From: Streblospio benedicti
Lineage: Eukaryota; Annelida; Polychaeta; Spionida; Spionidae
Reading direction: 5' to 3'
Length of the DNA stretch: 64,000 nt
Assembly (NCBI GenBank): GCA_019095985.1
Contig: CM032660.1
Location: 27,987,619 to 28,051,618 of the forward strand
In this document: positions 35,901 to 50,900 of the stretch, piece after piece
Numbering within the stretch: the first letter of the stretch is position 1
Layout of the letters: the number at the start of each line of letters is the position of its first letter
Translations under genes and position numbers: made by a program
Notes under the pieces: model-generated
What the model was told of the DNA's origin: nothing
The model's database searches: none
What the model saw: the letters and a program-made list of their open reading frames with translations, nothing else

Positions 35901-38900
35901 ATTGCAAGCCGAATGTGCTGCGAGTGCAAGTCTGTGAGAAATGATGAATTGATCAATAAGTGTGCCAATAACCTGGTTTAAAATGTAAAGTCATGTAAGC
36001 AAGACTTGGATCACGACTATAAACCACCACATTTACATTATCTACAATTACAAACACTGTGCTTTCATCTTAAGCAAGAAAAGCAGTAACACCTTTTAAC
36101 CTTTGGCAGAGATCAACTAAAACATGTTGAGGGTTCTCAGCCAAAAGGAAGTGTATAGCCACTTGCGCTGACTCATGTCTCAGCTGACATCAACGGTCAT
36201 TATTTAATGACGAACACCTTCATCCTAGTGACCACTTATCTTCTGCCAATAAAACACCAAATAGTTCTTTTGTGTGTGATCATTGTGGTTACCAGTTACT
36301 GGCACCATTTCTAGTGACAATTAAAGTCCATTTATTTTTATACTTCATTGCTTCCATTCATCACAGTTTATACCAAACCTCGTTGAACTTCAGGTCTTAT
36401 GCAGTAAGGATCTTATTTGTAAATTGTGTATGAGACGATTAATCTGTTTTATCTCATATTGGCATATATTTTCTGCAGGTACACTTGTGTATGTTTCTGT
36501 CTGCACAAAATATGACAATTCTCTAGACAGATCAGAATTGATAAAAATAACTGTACATTGCATAAAGTCAGACCAATAAGATGCATACCAGTACATCATA
36601 AATAACACCTCACACATATGAATATTTATGTCGTAAGAAGTTCATACTCACTTTTTCCATCTTGATCTAAGTACGGGATATCTGTACACTTGCCATCTTC
36701 ACCCCGAAACTTCCAGCCATGGAAAGGACACTCGATACAGTCGCCCTTGACAACACCTAAACAAAGCAGCAAGATACAAACTTGTCAGCATGCAATTAGT
36801 ATAGATACATCAATATCAACAATTCAAAGGAGATTGATGATTATTCGAGTAACAAATGGCTAGAAAATGAAGTAATTTACGCGTATATATATATTGACAT
36901 TAGAAGATTTTATCTGCAAGTCTATAGGCCTATATCACACAGCCACTGCTGGTACTCAAACCCTGGACCACTACCACTGATACTTATCACCAACCACTTA
37001 AGCAGTGGCTAAGTGATATAGACTTATAAATAAAAGATTCTCAAATGTCAATATTTAAACCTGAGTCTATGAAACATGCAAATAAAATCTACCAGTACAT
37101 TTATATGGAAATATATATTTGCAGTAATAATACTGTACTAATTTATGGTAAGCAAAAGTGTGAGCGCACAAAGGTGTGTGCTTCCGGTACGAACCTCCAA
37201 CAGCAATGTTGGCCCCCATGTGTGGACAGTAGGCATCCAAAACATACGCCTGACCATCCTCACCACGGAACACAGCCAGGTTCAAACCTGCAATACACAC
37301 AGAGGTTGGTAACATCATGATATCTAGTATGGAGAGGGGTTTGACTGTTTTCGGGAAAGATTACAAAACATATCCAGGAAACTGTAATATAAATAGATAT
37401 ATCATTACATCAAGTATTTAGATGTGCAACAATCACATATAATTACTGCTAACTTCCATTTGATATTCAAACAAAACAAACTTTGAGATTCAGATAAATG
37501 AGGGTCCTGATGCCTTTTTTAATAGTGTGAAGTGGGAAATGGCTATAAAATTAAGCAGCAAGTGGGGAATTCGCAAAAATGCATTAATTATTCAGTGGGA
37601 AAAGATTTAAAATTCAAGGATGAAGTGGAAAATTAGCTAGAAGATAAGTCGGAAGAGGAACAGGACCCTCCCCCCTCCCCCACCCCCAAGCCCTCTAGAC
37701 CCTAATAAATGGACTTTGAAATAAAGGTGCCCGAATATTGGCCCTAGTGAAAAATGAATTGATTGAATCACTCAAACTCAGACACATTGCCTTGTGTAAA
37801 AAGTGAGAATTGTAATATCTATGGGTTTTTTTTTCTTCTGTCAAAAAAGCAACATGTGCATTATCTTATTAGATTAAGAAGTTCCTGGCAAAGTTCACTA
37901 TTACAATTACACAAAAACTGAAAAGCCACAAAGTTAAAACTAAAATGTCTTATCACAATTCACTTATGTTTACATTCAGTAGTGTTACACAACATCCCAG
38001 TCTATATAATCACATACAAATCACACAAATATCGGATGGTATATTATTAGCTATATGACAGGAAATGATTCAAATCATGACGAAAATATGTTCATTAGGT
38101 CAATAACGCAAACTTATTTAAGCATCATTATGATTGTCATTATGCTATAAAAATGATCAATATAAACATGCAAAGCATTTGCAAGAAGTAGACTAAGTAC
38201 CATGCCTATGTCTAGAATTTCTTCAAAAATAATTTATTGGGAGATAAAGCTGTGAAAACACAATAGAATGAGAATGCCCTACATGCTCTGAGACAATTTA
38301 TGTGATTTAACGTAACTGGGGCATACCAGGGTACAATAGGAAAAAAGTTACAGATAACATGACGACTGTCACTATCTTATTAGACCTGGGTGTATGAAGA
38401 GACATGCACAGGTGAATTTCATGTCATATCAACCTTTTATGCCACATATATAGTACTTGCTGAGCCATTGGAATATATACATTTTTATCTATGTGCAGTG
38501 TTCCGTTTCTTCATATATGATCATTTCTCTAATCTGCATGCATGAAATGTACCCAATCAAAGTACAGAGCGTACTGAGAAGCCGGCAAAGTATGAAATGA
38601 GATATTTAAATCTACTGTGGCAGATATGATTACCGAGCCCACATTTTGAAAATGTCACAGTGACGTTCATAACGCAAAATTGGGAGTGAAAGAACACAAC
38701 ACAAACGATGTATTGCTACTAACGTTGTGATTTCATCATGGGGATTCATGAGGAAAAGTGAAAATGAAAACAGAAAGGTTTTAACTTTGAAGCTTGATTC
38801 CTCGGCCGTCATAAGATGGATTTGAATGCGACGAATTGCACGTTGTCCGCCTTGATGAGCCCTTTCCAACGATGTATAGTTTGTGTCTTTAGCACTGGAA

Positions 38901-41900
38901 CTGGCAATACTACGAGCCGAAACGCTCCCCATATTAATGCGCAGATTGGGCCGGCTGCGGGGCGATTGCGCACTGATCACACAAATATCGGATGATAGTA
39001 TATTAGCTATATGATAGGAAATCATGATGAAAATATAGGATACATGAAATTAGTAATATGATGAAAATATGTTCATTAGATCAATAAGGCAAACTTGATT
39101 TGAGCATCATGGGCAGGTGTGTACATGTACCACACACACCCTCCCATGATGCTGGGTCCCATGATTGTCATTATGCTATAAAAATGAGCGATATAAACAT
39201 GCAAAGCATTTGCAAGAAATAGACCAAATACCGTGTCTATCTAAAATTTCTTCAAAAATAATTTATTGGGAGATAAAGCTGTGAAAACACAATAGAATGA
39301 GAATGGCCTACATGCTCAGAGACAATTTATGTGATTTAAAGTAACTGGGGCATACCAGGGTACAATAGGAAAAAAAGTTACAGCTAACATGACTGTCACT
39401 ATCTTATCAGACCTGTATGTACTAAAATGCACTGCACTGGGGCGTAGCAGGGCGGTGGGGGCTATCTTATATGCAATCACGTCAGAGTTGATAAATTGCC
39501 AAACCATATATCAAAGCTTAGCTATATATCATCATTATGCATGAATCTTTCATTAATACATCATTATGCATGAAACTTTCATTAATATGACAATTATTTA
39601 TCTAAACAACAATAACACAATCCAGAACCCACTCCAATCTGATTTGAGCTTGGCGACTCAAAAAAACTCAGTCATGGAAATAATTTGTCACATTCTGTAC
39701 TTGTGTACACAAGACCAAGTTCCTCTGCACTCATTTTAATAGTGGTAGGCAGGAGGAATCACTTCAGGCAACACAAAATGCAACTAATAAGTTCTTTACA
39801 AATGGCTGTAAAAGAACCAAGCTTTACTGTAATATGCAGAGTTCCTTGTCTTGTGCATGACTTATCCCACACTGCGTACCTGACCACTGGCATGTGTCTT
39901 CTGGACTTTTGCCCTACTTCATCATTGCTATGATAACACACTTCTTGTCATCACGTCACAAGTCTGGCTATTTGCTTATTGCACAGCTTAAATCTATGCA
40001 CATAACACATGGCTGGACACAGATCAAATAATATGAAATATTGAAAAGAGAATTATGCAAACTTATACTTAACTTGGATCTTCCTGGGGGATCAGGATGA
40101 AAAGGTGTTTCATGCATGTACATGTGAATGTGATGTATGCTGAGCAAACTGAGGAAACATTGTGTTACCAACCAGTCTAAATACAGTGTAGTACAGATTC
40201 AAATTTCAAAGCATTTAGATTTGTTGGTTTATAGTAATCCTATGGTAATGACTGGCATTTCACTTTTGCCCCCTAGAATCTGGCACTGGAAGATATGACC
40301 TTTTTCCACTGAGAAATCTTATCAGTTGTGTTAAATTATTTCATAAATAAACCAATTTGGAATCTGCAAAATTCAGTCAAGGAAAGACTTCACAACTTTC
40401 TAAGATGAAAGTAGTCTCATATCTCATTGTTATCACATATTTCCGCCAGCCAATAATTCGTTCCATATTTGACGTTGTACTTAACCATAGTTGATAAACA
40501 TAGGCCAGGTAAAAGTGATTATCACTTGCGCCTTTCTTTGGTATTCTCCTCTGGAAAGCCCATCAATTACTTTTATTCTAAGCATTCTTTTGTTTAAATG
40601 ATATTACATAAAAATCAATTATATAATATTCTAAGAATAAATATGCTATTAGTACAAGACAATAACTTGGCTGTAATTCCAATGATCTTGTTGTTTATGA
40701 TCAATTGCTACATGTAAAAAGTGATTCATGTGGAAATGATTAAATTGAATATCCTGAACAACTGAACTCAATTTGTAGTCACAAATCCTTACAATGTAGC
40801 GGATTTCTATAGTTTAGTCCATAATTTACTTACGTTATTTTTAGGTAATGCATTAGAAAATTGTCTGTTACCCCAACCCCAACCCCCCATTCCACTATCA
40901 TGACCTACTCTTAACCAAGTTGGGACCTGGAGATGTCATGGAGGTCAAAGACCAGCTCATAAAAGAATTCCCATTCAAGAGTCGGCATGGTGAAGTCCTG
41001 GTAACCACCAAGTCAGGACTAAAAGATCCAGACACAGTTACGACTTGGGCTCAATAAGGTTTAAGATAGTCCAGACATGATCTCAATCCTGCCAATAAGA
41101 TAAGAACCAAGAAAATTTGACTGTTCGTACGCCAGTTTTGATGCTGGTTACGATACTGGAATGGGGATCTACACCAAGTCATAACCTAGTCTTGAGCTAA
41201 ATAGGAATGCAGATATGGTCAAGACAAAGACAACTAGGTTAAAACTAGCTCCTGACATTACTTCAGCATTTACACCAGGTTTACAGTACATGTTGGCTCA
41301 TTAGGAGTACCGGTAGTTAGTAACTCTTCACAACTTCAGTGCTCTGAAATATGGAAACTACCTGTACATTCTATTCCCATCATCTTTCTAAAACTGGCCA
41401 GTATATAATTTATTTGAACAAAGTAGCAAAGACTCAACCAAAAAGAATGAGTTGGCTGATTATTCACCATCTATCTCATTGATGAATCAAACCCAATACC
41501 AGACCCTAGATCTTAGGTGCATTGCCGGGGCGCCCAATGCTGCTGCACAACCTTATGACAATATGCTGACATAACAGGCGATGATGATACCATCTTAACA
41601 TGTCATAATGTCAAAAAGCTGTCAAGTGGTATTTTTCAAACCATCACATATAAAATAGAAGCACACATCAGCCAAGAGCTTCAGTTTATGTAATGTGCAC
41701 TAAACCATGATATTTTGAAAGTCGAGTCTATTCACATTGTCCATCCACTAAAAATATCTATTACTGTTACTCAGTTATTCTTTCCTTTCTTTCTATACTT
41801 CAAGATGTAATTGCTTTTTCAAAATCATACTTGTTGAATCACCTTATCAATTTCCATAGCCTAATAATCTCAAGAGTAATAGGTCTCAAGAAAGCTATCA

Positions 41901-44900
41901 TACTGATGTGTTGACTTAGAGGGTGGTGTCTCAACTATGTATGTGAAGAGATTAATGTAATGGATTATCACTGCCTCCCATTGTATTATATATGTGCATT
42001 GATTATGACCTTACCATTTGCATTTTATGTGATCTAATAGTCCATTATATAAACAAAATTGGGTCTGTAGAATGTTCATCTTGGTCTAGAATCGATGCAT
42101 GATTGTTGCAGCAGATTATACCACACATCATGTTCATATTCATAACAAACATAATTTAACTTGTTTTGATAAATGAAAGTAGTAAGTGTTTTTACTGCAT
42201 ACGGTGCATATGTACATAATTTAAATACAGATCAGGCATTCACCGTATGACTTGAGGAGGCATATTACAATAGATGATAACTCCTAAGCTGGTTGGTATA
42301 CTGTTTACTTGTACATATTTGTTTCACTGTTGTTAATACCCGATGTCAATAAATAAATAAATAATAAATAGCATGAATGCAACCTGTTGCATCAAACATT
42401 TAGAATCAATGGATTTCCTTTTCATTGTTAATAATAATAATAGATTGCAATTTCTTCATCAAAAACAAAGAATATATGAAAGTAGCAATATGTCATTCAT
42501 GATTCCCATGATAATGCTATTATACCCTGTGAGAGTCTTTTAAATCACATCACACAGGCTAATGCTTCATGCAAGTCATTAACAAGGTTTACAACTGTAA
42601 TAAACTATAATGATTTTATGATTTTTATGCACATTAGTCTCCTGGGGTTTTCTTATACATGCACGGGTGACATTTTAATATTGCACCAACTACAGTTATG
42701 TGCAATTCTGAATAATTAATGTTAAAAAATAAATGTTAAATAACAATGTAGAAAATTTGATGTTCTTACAAGTCAAGAAACATGATTGTGGGTATGTGCA
42801 TCTCTCAAAGTATTAGAATTTAGTATTTCTAAGATTCTTAAAGATTTTAACAAAATATTTTGTCTTGTGTGTTACATGTTGATAAACTGTGTCCTAAAAT
42901 GACGCATTGGGTACAGAATCACTTAAAACAAACTGCTCCATTTGCAGATGTCCATTTGTTGAATTAGATAAGAAAACATGTTACCCGGTAATACCAAATA
43001 CATATATGGAATATCAAGGACTTCAAATCTCTCAGGTTTCACTTTGACCACGTTCAATATTCATTCCATTGAGTCTGGCTAAAGTGTATTTAGTACATAC
43101 ATGGGTAACAATGCCTTTAACCACACGCATTATTGTTATACATTACAACCGGTTGTGTAACCACTGAACTATCCAATAGAGAGAATGCGCCTTTGATCGT
43201 GCTAATCTGACCACAAGATTTACACTGCATTTCCTGGCTTTGTCATTGGTTATCATTGTTAAGCTGTTGTCTTTCCCTTCATTTCCAACGAAACATCCCC
43301 TCAACACACACAAACAGGTGTGTCACAAATAATCCATAAACACCTACAATCCCATATTGACCACCAGAAACATAGACTGACCCCCAGAAACCCACACAGA
43401 AACTCAGAAACCTACCCTAACCCCAACACCCTAATGACAGTTATGACAACCACGTAGTTTTCTCAGTATTTTGTCTTTGCTCAACTTGCGTTTAGTGTGT
43501 CAGAATTTAGCATATCATTTCAAGTGTATGTACATTCTTTACACATATTTTGACCAAATTCTGTCAGTGTATTATTCAAATCCCCAAGCAGCATCTGTGA
43601 AACTTTTATGAATATATACTCGCTTGTCAGCTTTTTCAACACTGGAAAATGAACTTCCCACACAAAGCTATGTAATATTTGTGTGAGACTGTTTCATCAC
43701 AAACAAATATATTTTTTGTATTTACTTGAAAACCATTTAACAAATTCAACTTCATTGTTGGTGTATGGTTGTGGGTTCAAACCTGATCTGAAGCTATTTG
43801 ATATAGACCTTATCAGAGTTTGAGTCATCAGCATATACTAATCTGAACAAGTATTATCATTGTAATATTATATAGAGTATTTAACAACACTCCTTCGAAG
43901 GGAAAATGCTAAAACATATACTACAAATTATATATAAATGTAAGGTGTAGTACTATAGACAAGTATGTCCCTGAAATGTTACTTTTGTAGTTGAAATCTT
44001 CTAAACCATAATCATGCAAATATATTCCCAGAAGAAACAATATATACAATTCAGTCAATACACTCATGGACAGGAGCAGTGAGTAGACGTATAAGGTCTG
44101 ATGTTGGCATGGATGCTTTGGTGCTAAACATCAACATAATATTACTAATCTAATGGAGTCTATATATAGCATATGGTCTCATTTTTGTACTTTATGTTAT
44201 TCTTCCTATGCTATATTGTAACCAATCACAAAAATTGTTGCAATTTTTGTAATTGGTTACCGGTACAATATAGCATAGGAAGAACAACACAAAGTACAAA
44301 AAACAACATAATACTTAACGCAACTTTCAGTGAAAAGAGAAAATAACAAATCAAAATATTTTAACCAGGACATGTGTACACCGTCATAGATATTTTCAGT
44401 GAAGTCACATCACCCTGCACAAAAATTTTACGGTATTGCTGAATAATATACGATGAGCCATCATAATACAAATTTATCAAAGATAGTACATGTACACACC
44501 AATGCAACTCCGCAAGGTGCATCAGACCAGACAAAAGCTGTTTACCAATGACTTGGTGTAAATGTACATCATGCACAATATCAACTGCGCATTACCTGCA
44601 TGGATTGAACAGGTGCACGTGCACTTGTAAGGAAAATCGATAATCCAGACTGCACTGGTAGTGAGTGAGCAATTGATTAACCCACTTTATTCATTGTATC
44701 AAAACGTCTTCTAAATAGGGAAGAAAATGCCACAACTAGAGATGGTCCACATCCTTTCAAATTAGTTTAATGTGCTATATATACAAAATGGGTATATACC
44801 ATAGCATGGTAAAAAGTTCAGCGACACCCCCAAAAAGGAATGAGAAACGTTGGATGACGCCCCCCCACCTTTTTGGACGACCCCCAGGTATCATTATTTA

Positions 44901-47900
44901 TGATCATTCCCTTAAAACTATGTTTATATATTTTTAGATAAAAATGAATCATTCATACTATCAATATATAAAAAAAAACATAGCAAACAATTAAATATAA
45001 ATAAGCAGTTTGTATGACCATTGTTTGCATGTTAATAATTCACTAACTTTTATTCCAGTATTACACAAAATGCAAGTTACATGTACGATTCATTAATGAA
45101 ATTGTAATTGGTTTGGCTCATGCTCAAATTAATCTATCGAAGTACATATTTTTCTATCGGTTTCATGTGATGTTTTATAATTGTGACGCATATAGTGACA
45201 AGAGATACACAAAGAAAAAGGACATTGTAATTTCTTCATAATGTTTGTACAATTTGCAGTCGTTATTCACACTTGCTTCACTCATGTATATTATCAAAGA
45301 TTTATTTTCAGTGTTCGCAAATCAATCCCATTTAAATTTACTATTTGTGATTTTAGTTGTAGGAAGCACCTTTGTTTACACACTATTTTTATGCCTATTG
45401 GCTGGATTATAAGTCCATAGCATACATTTACATTCATTTTTTGTTTTATTTGGTTATTTTTAAGAGTTGAGAAAGAGCAAGAGGATCAATAAGAATCTGG
45501 ACCAAATGATGAGAAGTGGACATAGCAACTTAAATGACAATGGAGACTGAAAGCTGAGTATAACCATTACAGCCAGGGTACTATCATCAGTTTGACCGCT
45601 TTATCATCAACACTGCCTTTACCAGTCCATGTTCATTTAATATCAAGCTGTGGGAGAAACAGACGTATTTATTGTGGAAGTAAAAGCAACGTTTTTGCAA
45701 CCACGAATATTTAAGGGCAGCTGTTTAAGGAATTTAAAACACTACAATGTACATGTATGGTACTTGCTCGCTATTTCATTGGGTATTTAGGTCTTTCTAA
45801 TCTATGCTGCAATGTTAACATGATTATCGCTGGTCATTTTTTGTCAGGGCCGGCTACTTTTCAAGAGTTGTAGTCCCTGTGGACCAGGAGCGAAAAGAAG
45901 TTTCTTACCCCACCATAAAACTCCTACATTTTACTTACATGTTCATGAGATCAATCAAACATGATTTTGATCCTTCATGCAAATTTTTCAGTTTTTCTTC
46001 TTTGCAGTTACAATTAATGGTTTTTCTACAAATTTACTGGTCATTGATTTTTACCATGACAGAATGACCTATAAAAATACTTAATAAAATCTAATTTTAT
46101 ATTCATGATACTTTGCCCACAAGGAATATAGCATGCACTTACATGTTATCATTTGCAGTTTAGTGCTCAACCAAAAATTGTCTTGGCACAATCCAATCCG
46201 TATATTTTTACAGTATTTTGTAATTCCTTTGAGAAATTAGAAGTACCGGGGTAAGTTTTATTTCTGTAAGGCAGTGTATGTTTTACGCTATACAGTCTGG
46301 CCTCAGTAGAGTACCACCTGAGGTTACAAACATCAGTACTTTATATGCTTTGAAAAAAATGTAAACAAACTACAAGAAATCATGAATAGGTCATATCTCC
46401 AACAAGACAATGACTTTCAAAAAAACGAAATAATTAAAACAATAACCCAAAATACTAAGATAGAGAAGATAATAAATAATGGTAAAGAAATAAAATTTTC
46501 AACATCTTAAGGGCATGTCACACCAAGGAACTCGTGCTAAAAACGGAGTGAGGATGGGAAGATTTTGCCCCTTCTACGGGCAACCATCCCTTACAGAATG
46601 CATTCAATATTAGACAATCTTTCGTCCATTAAAGTCCGTCAGCATGCCGTCGAGCCAATTTTTCAAGGGCGAGTCCGACCGCAATCTTTTGAGCAGCCTA
46701 AAAGCATGGGGTCAGATTTTTTTTTTAATTTCTGGTGAATATATGCCGAAAATATGAGGAGCTTTGTTGGAGTAGTTGCTAACTTGAGAGTTGGAAGCTG
46801 CTTGGTGGTAAGGAGGGCTGAGGGCTGCTACACACTTGAAGGCCTCCAGGACGCAATACAGGCGCCAAGAGGCATCCACTATGCAGGCATTTGCAATACA
46901 GGCGCCCCGACTCCGATAGTGTTTTGTTAAGATTCCGGTTATTTTTCGATGACCTTCCGTCAGTCCGACTAGCATACGTTGACTCTCATATGAGATTCCA
47001 TGCACAGTTCATCTGATCATTTTCTTGGACGATGCGTAATCAGTTCTCATCCTGTTTGAAGTACGACATTTTGGTGTGACAGCATAAGTACTTGCTAAAT
47101 AGTGTACAGATTAGTGATGGGACCTCCAGCATTTTTTATCCTTCCAACATTTGAATGTTCATAAGCAAGTCAGCTAGACAGAACCAGAACACTGCCAATA
47201 GCAAAACTTGTTATTATCATGCTTGGTCAATTAAAAATTCCACAATAGATACCAATTAGCATATTAACAGATAATAAACGTAGTGATTTAACTTCAGTCA
47301 GATCACAACAATTGAGCTATCATAGGCCTATATTCATGTAAAATAGCAAGTCAAACAAACAAGCAGGCGGTAATAGCAATAAAAAATCATAGTTGGTTCG
47401 CAAACCTGGTAGAACTTGGTCTAACCAGTATGAAGAAATTTCCCTCAATGAATAATAAACAACAAAGTTTTTTTTTAATAAAACTACTCCATATATGGTA
47501 TTAGAATTGACTTGTCAACTCAAGCTCATATAAATAACCCAGACTTCTCAATGATAGATAATTGTAGCACTATATGCCTATTGCCTAGATCCTGTCAGTT
47601 CATGATAAGAGTCTAGTTCTGTGCAATGTTTCATGAATATCATAATTATATGTAAAGATAAGGTATGCCGATATTAGGACACATTTAATAGATATAGCCA
47701 ATGATTCTTTTAAGTCATCAGGTACATGTATGCACTGAAGAAAGTTACTGATAGTCACCTTTCAAGTGTAAACATTAAAGAACTTGTAGTATTTATATTG
47801 TGAATGACTGAAAATGAACTTGATGAAAATGAAAATGATCAACCTGATGATCGAAAGAAAGAACTTCAATTATTAGTGGTCGTACTAATTTTCTACCAAA

Positions 47901-50900
47901 TGAATAAATATCTAACACACATGTTGGAGCATTGTGTAAGAAACCTATATTGACCCATGATAAGAGCGAGGTAAGCCCATTATCACTGATAGGGCACTGA
48001 CGTTTGTACACAGAGAGCCTACACACCACCATCGTTCATTCTTATATTGTCTATAAATGAAATCTTCAAGAATCTGAAATTACAAACATGTAAACACATG
48101 AATTTGGTGAAACCGGACTTAAACCTGGTTCTTCACTCAGATAGGTAGCATACATTGCTGATATGTGAGATGAACAATATTCAGTTAAAGATTGCCTAGA
48201 CTGGCAGTGTGATGGGCTTGCTTTCAAACATCAATCATAAAGTAACTGGTAACAGGATCAAAACATTTACATGTATCTTTAGCCATATCAGAACAGTTGA
48301 TAGAAAATGCTTCACATTTCTTTTGATACTGTTACATACAGTCTTAATACGATTGTCTCTACATCAAAGTACCTGCTGGTCGTTATGGTTATACCTAACA
48401 TAAACAAACCTATTATCTCTGTGCAATCATTGGCAATAACCACGAATATCAACAATCATTCCATCTAAAAAACATATTGCACAAGGGGTCTGGACTATGG
48501 CAAATTTAGGACCTCTTTGCGGTTAGAGGTTGTTGGTGATAAAGTCAAGCAAAATAGAAAAAAGGAAAACATCTAAATAAAACTTTGACGGGTTGTAATC
48601 CATCTATATGACTATGTACAGAACTGCCTTAATAATCATTTTCAGGGAATAATCCATGTACAAATCATCTTCGAAGATCTGATGTAATGACACTTTGAAA
48701 TACAATGCTTTCCAAATTGAAACGATGGTAATTTCCTATATCAATATGATATGTACTGCAATTCTTCTTTTCAATCTTGTTTGTAATCATTGTGTCACAT
48801 CGTGTCATGTACCTATTTTCACTAGAAATAATAATACATGGCTAATTAAACGCACACAAATCGATGGAAATTCTTTTCTATGAGTGACTCATTCTTTGCT
48901 TTGGAACCTTTACTAGATTTATGATTGACTTTGTAAATTTCCACGTGCATAACTGAGCTTCAACAGGCTGTCCGTTAATAAGCAATAATCTGAATCATGG
49001 ATTTACAACTATCATGCCAAGTTGCAGGAAAATAAAATTTATCCAAATTTTGTAGACCAATTTTCGATTCCAGTCATGTTGTTGTATGGGTAGTAGAAAT
49101 ACATGGTAAAGAAGAAATGGACTGTTTACCAAAACGTGGTTTTATTTTGGGACATCAAGATGTGTCTAAGCTGTATGGAATATCAACCCGTTTTTGATCC
49201 ACACTAAGTATTTCCTAAAACATCGGATAAGATTTTACCGGTAAACACCGTGATAATTCATCATAGCATTGCAACAAATAAGCCTAAAAATTATTTGACA
49301 GTTAGAAGCATAATACGACAACTAGGTAATAAACATATTAATATTTTAAATATACATGTACATGATTATCGTAATTTAACCTCTAGGCTTTCATTATCAT
49401 CAACAACAATTTTAAGACTGCGCCTTCAAGCATTTCTATATTGAAATGTATATATTTATTTTTTCTCCACTTTGATAAGTGCAAGAAAAGCTAAAATGTA
49501 AATGTATTTACAAAAATTTAACAAATGTACTAAGATATAACGTAACTAAATTTACTCATACAACAGCCTAAATTTCCATACATGTATCAATTCAAATGTA
49601 AGCTGATACAATAGTTCATACTTCTACATTTATAAATGTGTAACAGAAAATATAAAATTAATTACAAATTTCCCACCCTATATAATAAATAATTATCAAA
49701 GTAAAGCTGACGGCAAAATCCATTTAAATGCTTCCCCCACCCCAAGGCCCCCACTGATCCCTAACACCCTTTAGGCCAATGCTCGCCCCTCAGCAAAGGT
49801 TCTCATGATTCTTACACATTTGGTACATATACTTATTTCATTTCTGAAAAAATTTTATTCTTTTCTTTCAACTTGGGCTTATTTTTGACAAACAAATAAA
49901 GACACTTTTAACTCAATGCAACCTATTTATCTTACTATTTTTCTGAACATTCTTTGTTGGTTTTCTTTATATTGTCTGAAATTTGGATCCATAATTATTG
50001 TTTACTAACATTGCGTTATGTACACTGAAAACTGGATTTCTTATTCATTAAATAGATTTCTAAAAGATAATGATGTGCAAGAATTTCAGTTTGCTAGATA
50101 TCAAACACATTGTTGATAAACATTAACAGTTCTTGATCTTTCTATTTGTTTATATTCTAAAAGACTCTAAAATAGATATGATGGATAATTTTAGCAGACT
50201 TTTAAAATAATTTAAAAAAATAGGTCATCCAAAGTCAGTATATAACATACTGTATATTGTTTATAAGTTACGCTTTTAACTGCTTTAGGCTATCTCAAAT
50301 GCACACAAAATCTAACTTGCGGTTAGATAAGTGAAGTCCAAGAATTATCAGCATATCATACAGTACAATTGTACTAGGTCAAACTAATATATGTGTGTTT
50401 AATATTCAAATTGATACAGAACCTATGTTGCCACATGATCGAAATTGAAAAAGTAACATTTTTAGACTTAATCCTTACTTTGCTCATTAAAAAGTCACAC
50501 CCTCACTTTGATATAAAGATAGCAAGCAATACTCTGACCCATGGTGACCCATGGTGATTTGTCATTGAGTAAAAACAGTTTATAAGAACTTCAACTACAT
50601 TTCTTAAAGTAACATTTCTCAGCTTCAACTTCATTTCTTAAAGTAACATTTCTTTGCTTTAACATCTAACTGGAGATCACTTCAAGTAAGCAGAAAGACT
50701 GCGCCAACAAATAACTAATTTCACTGTGCAGGAAGGTTATAAATCAACAGCATAACCCTTAAATAATATCACTCAAAATATGTCCCCAAGTGGTCTCTGC
50801 AAAGAGCTGATCTCTTTTCGAAGGTTTGTAATCGTCTCCGTTACAGTTTGGAACTTGCGAAAAAACATCTTTTTCAAAAGGTGGTCTCGTTATAGAGGTG

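Larger units (their letters stand above)
33815..42790. repeat. Right-hand partner of the inverted duplication
   Basis: This stretch covers most of nvd intron 3, exons 3 and 2, intron 2 and part of intron 1. It matches 147-12745 in reverse. It is continuous with unique sequence on both sides, without gaps, and its exon 3 frame is intact. It is therefore the better copy and probably the properly placed one. Confidence 0.85.

Noticed and set aside
38630-39025. 131-codon minus-strand frame
   Set aside because: It spans the spacer of the internal duplication, is not kept as one frame in the other copy (~6400-6720), and shows no domain.
46712-47005. 97-codon minus-strand frame as a gene
   Set aside because: It lies wholly inside a TAA-flanked inverted-repeat element and has no motif I can name; at most it is a transposon remnant.
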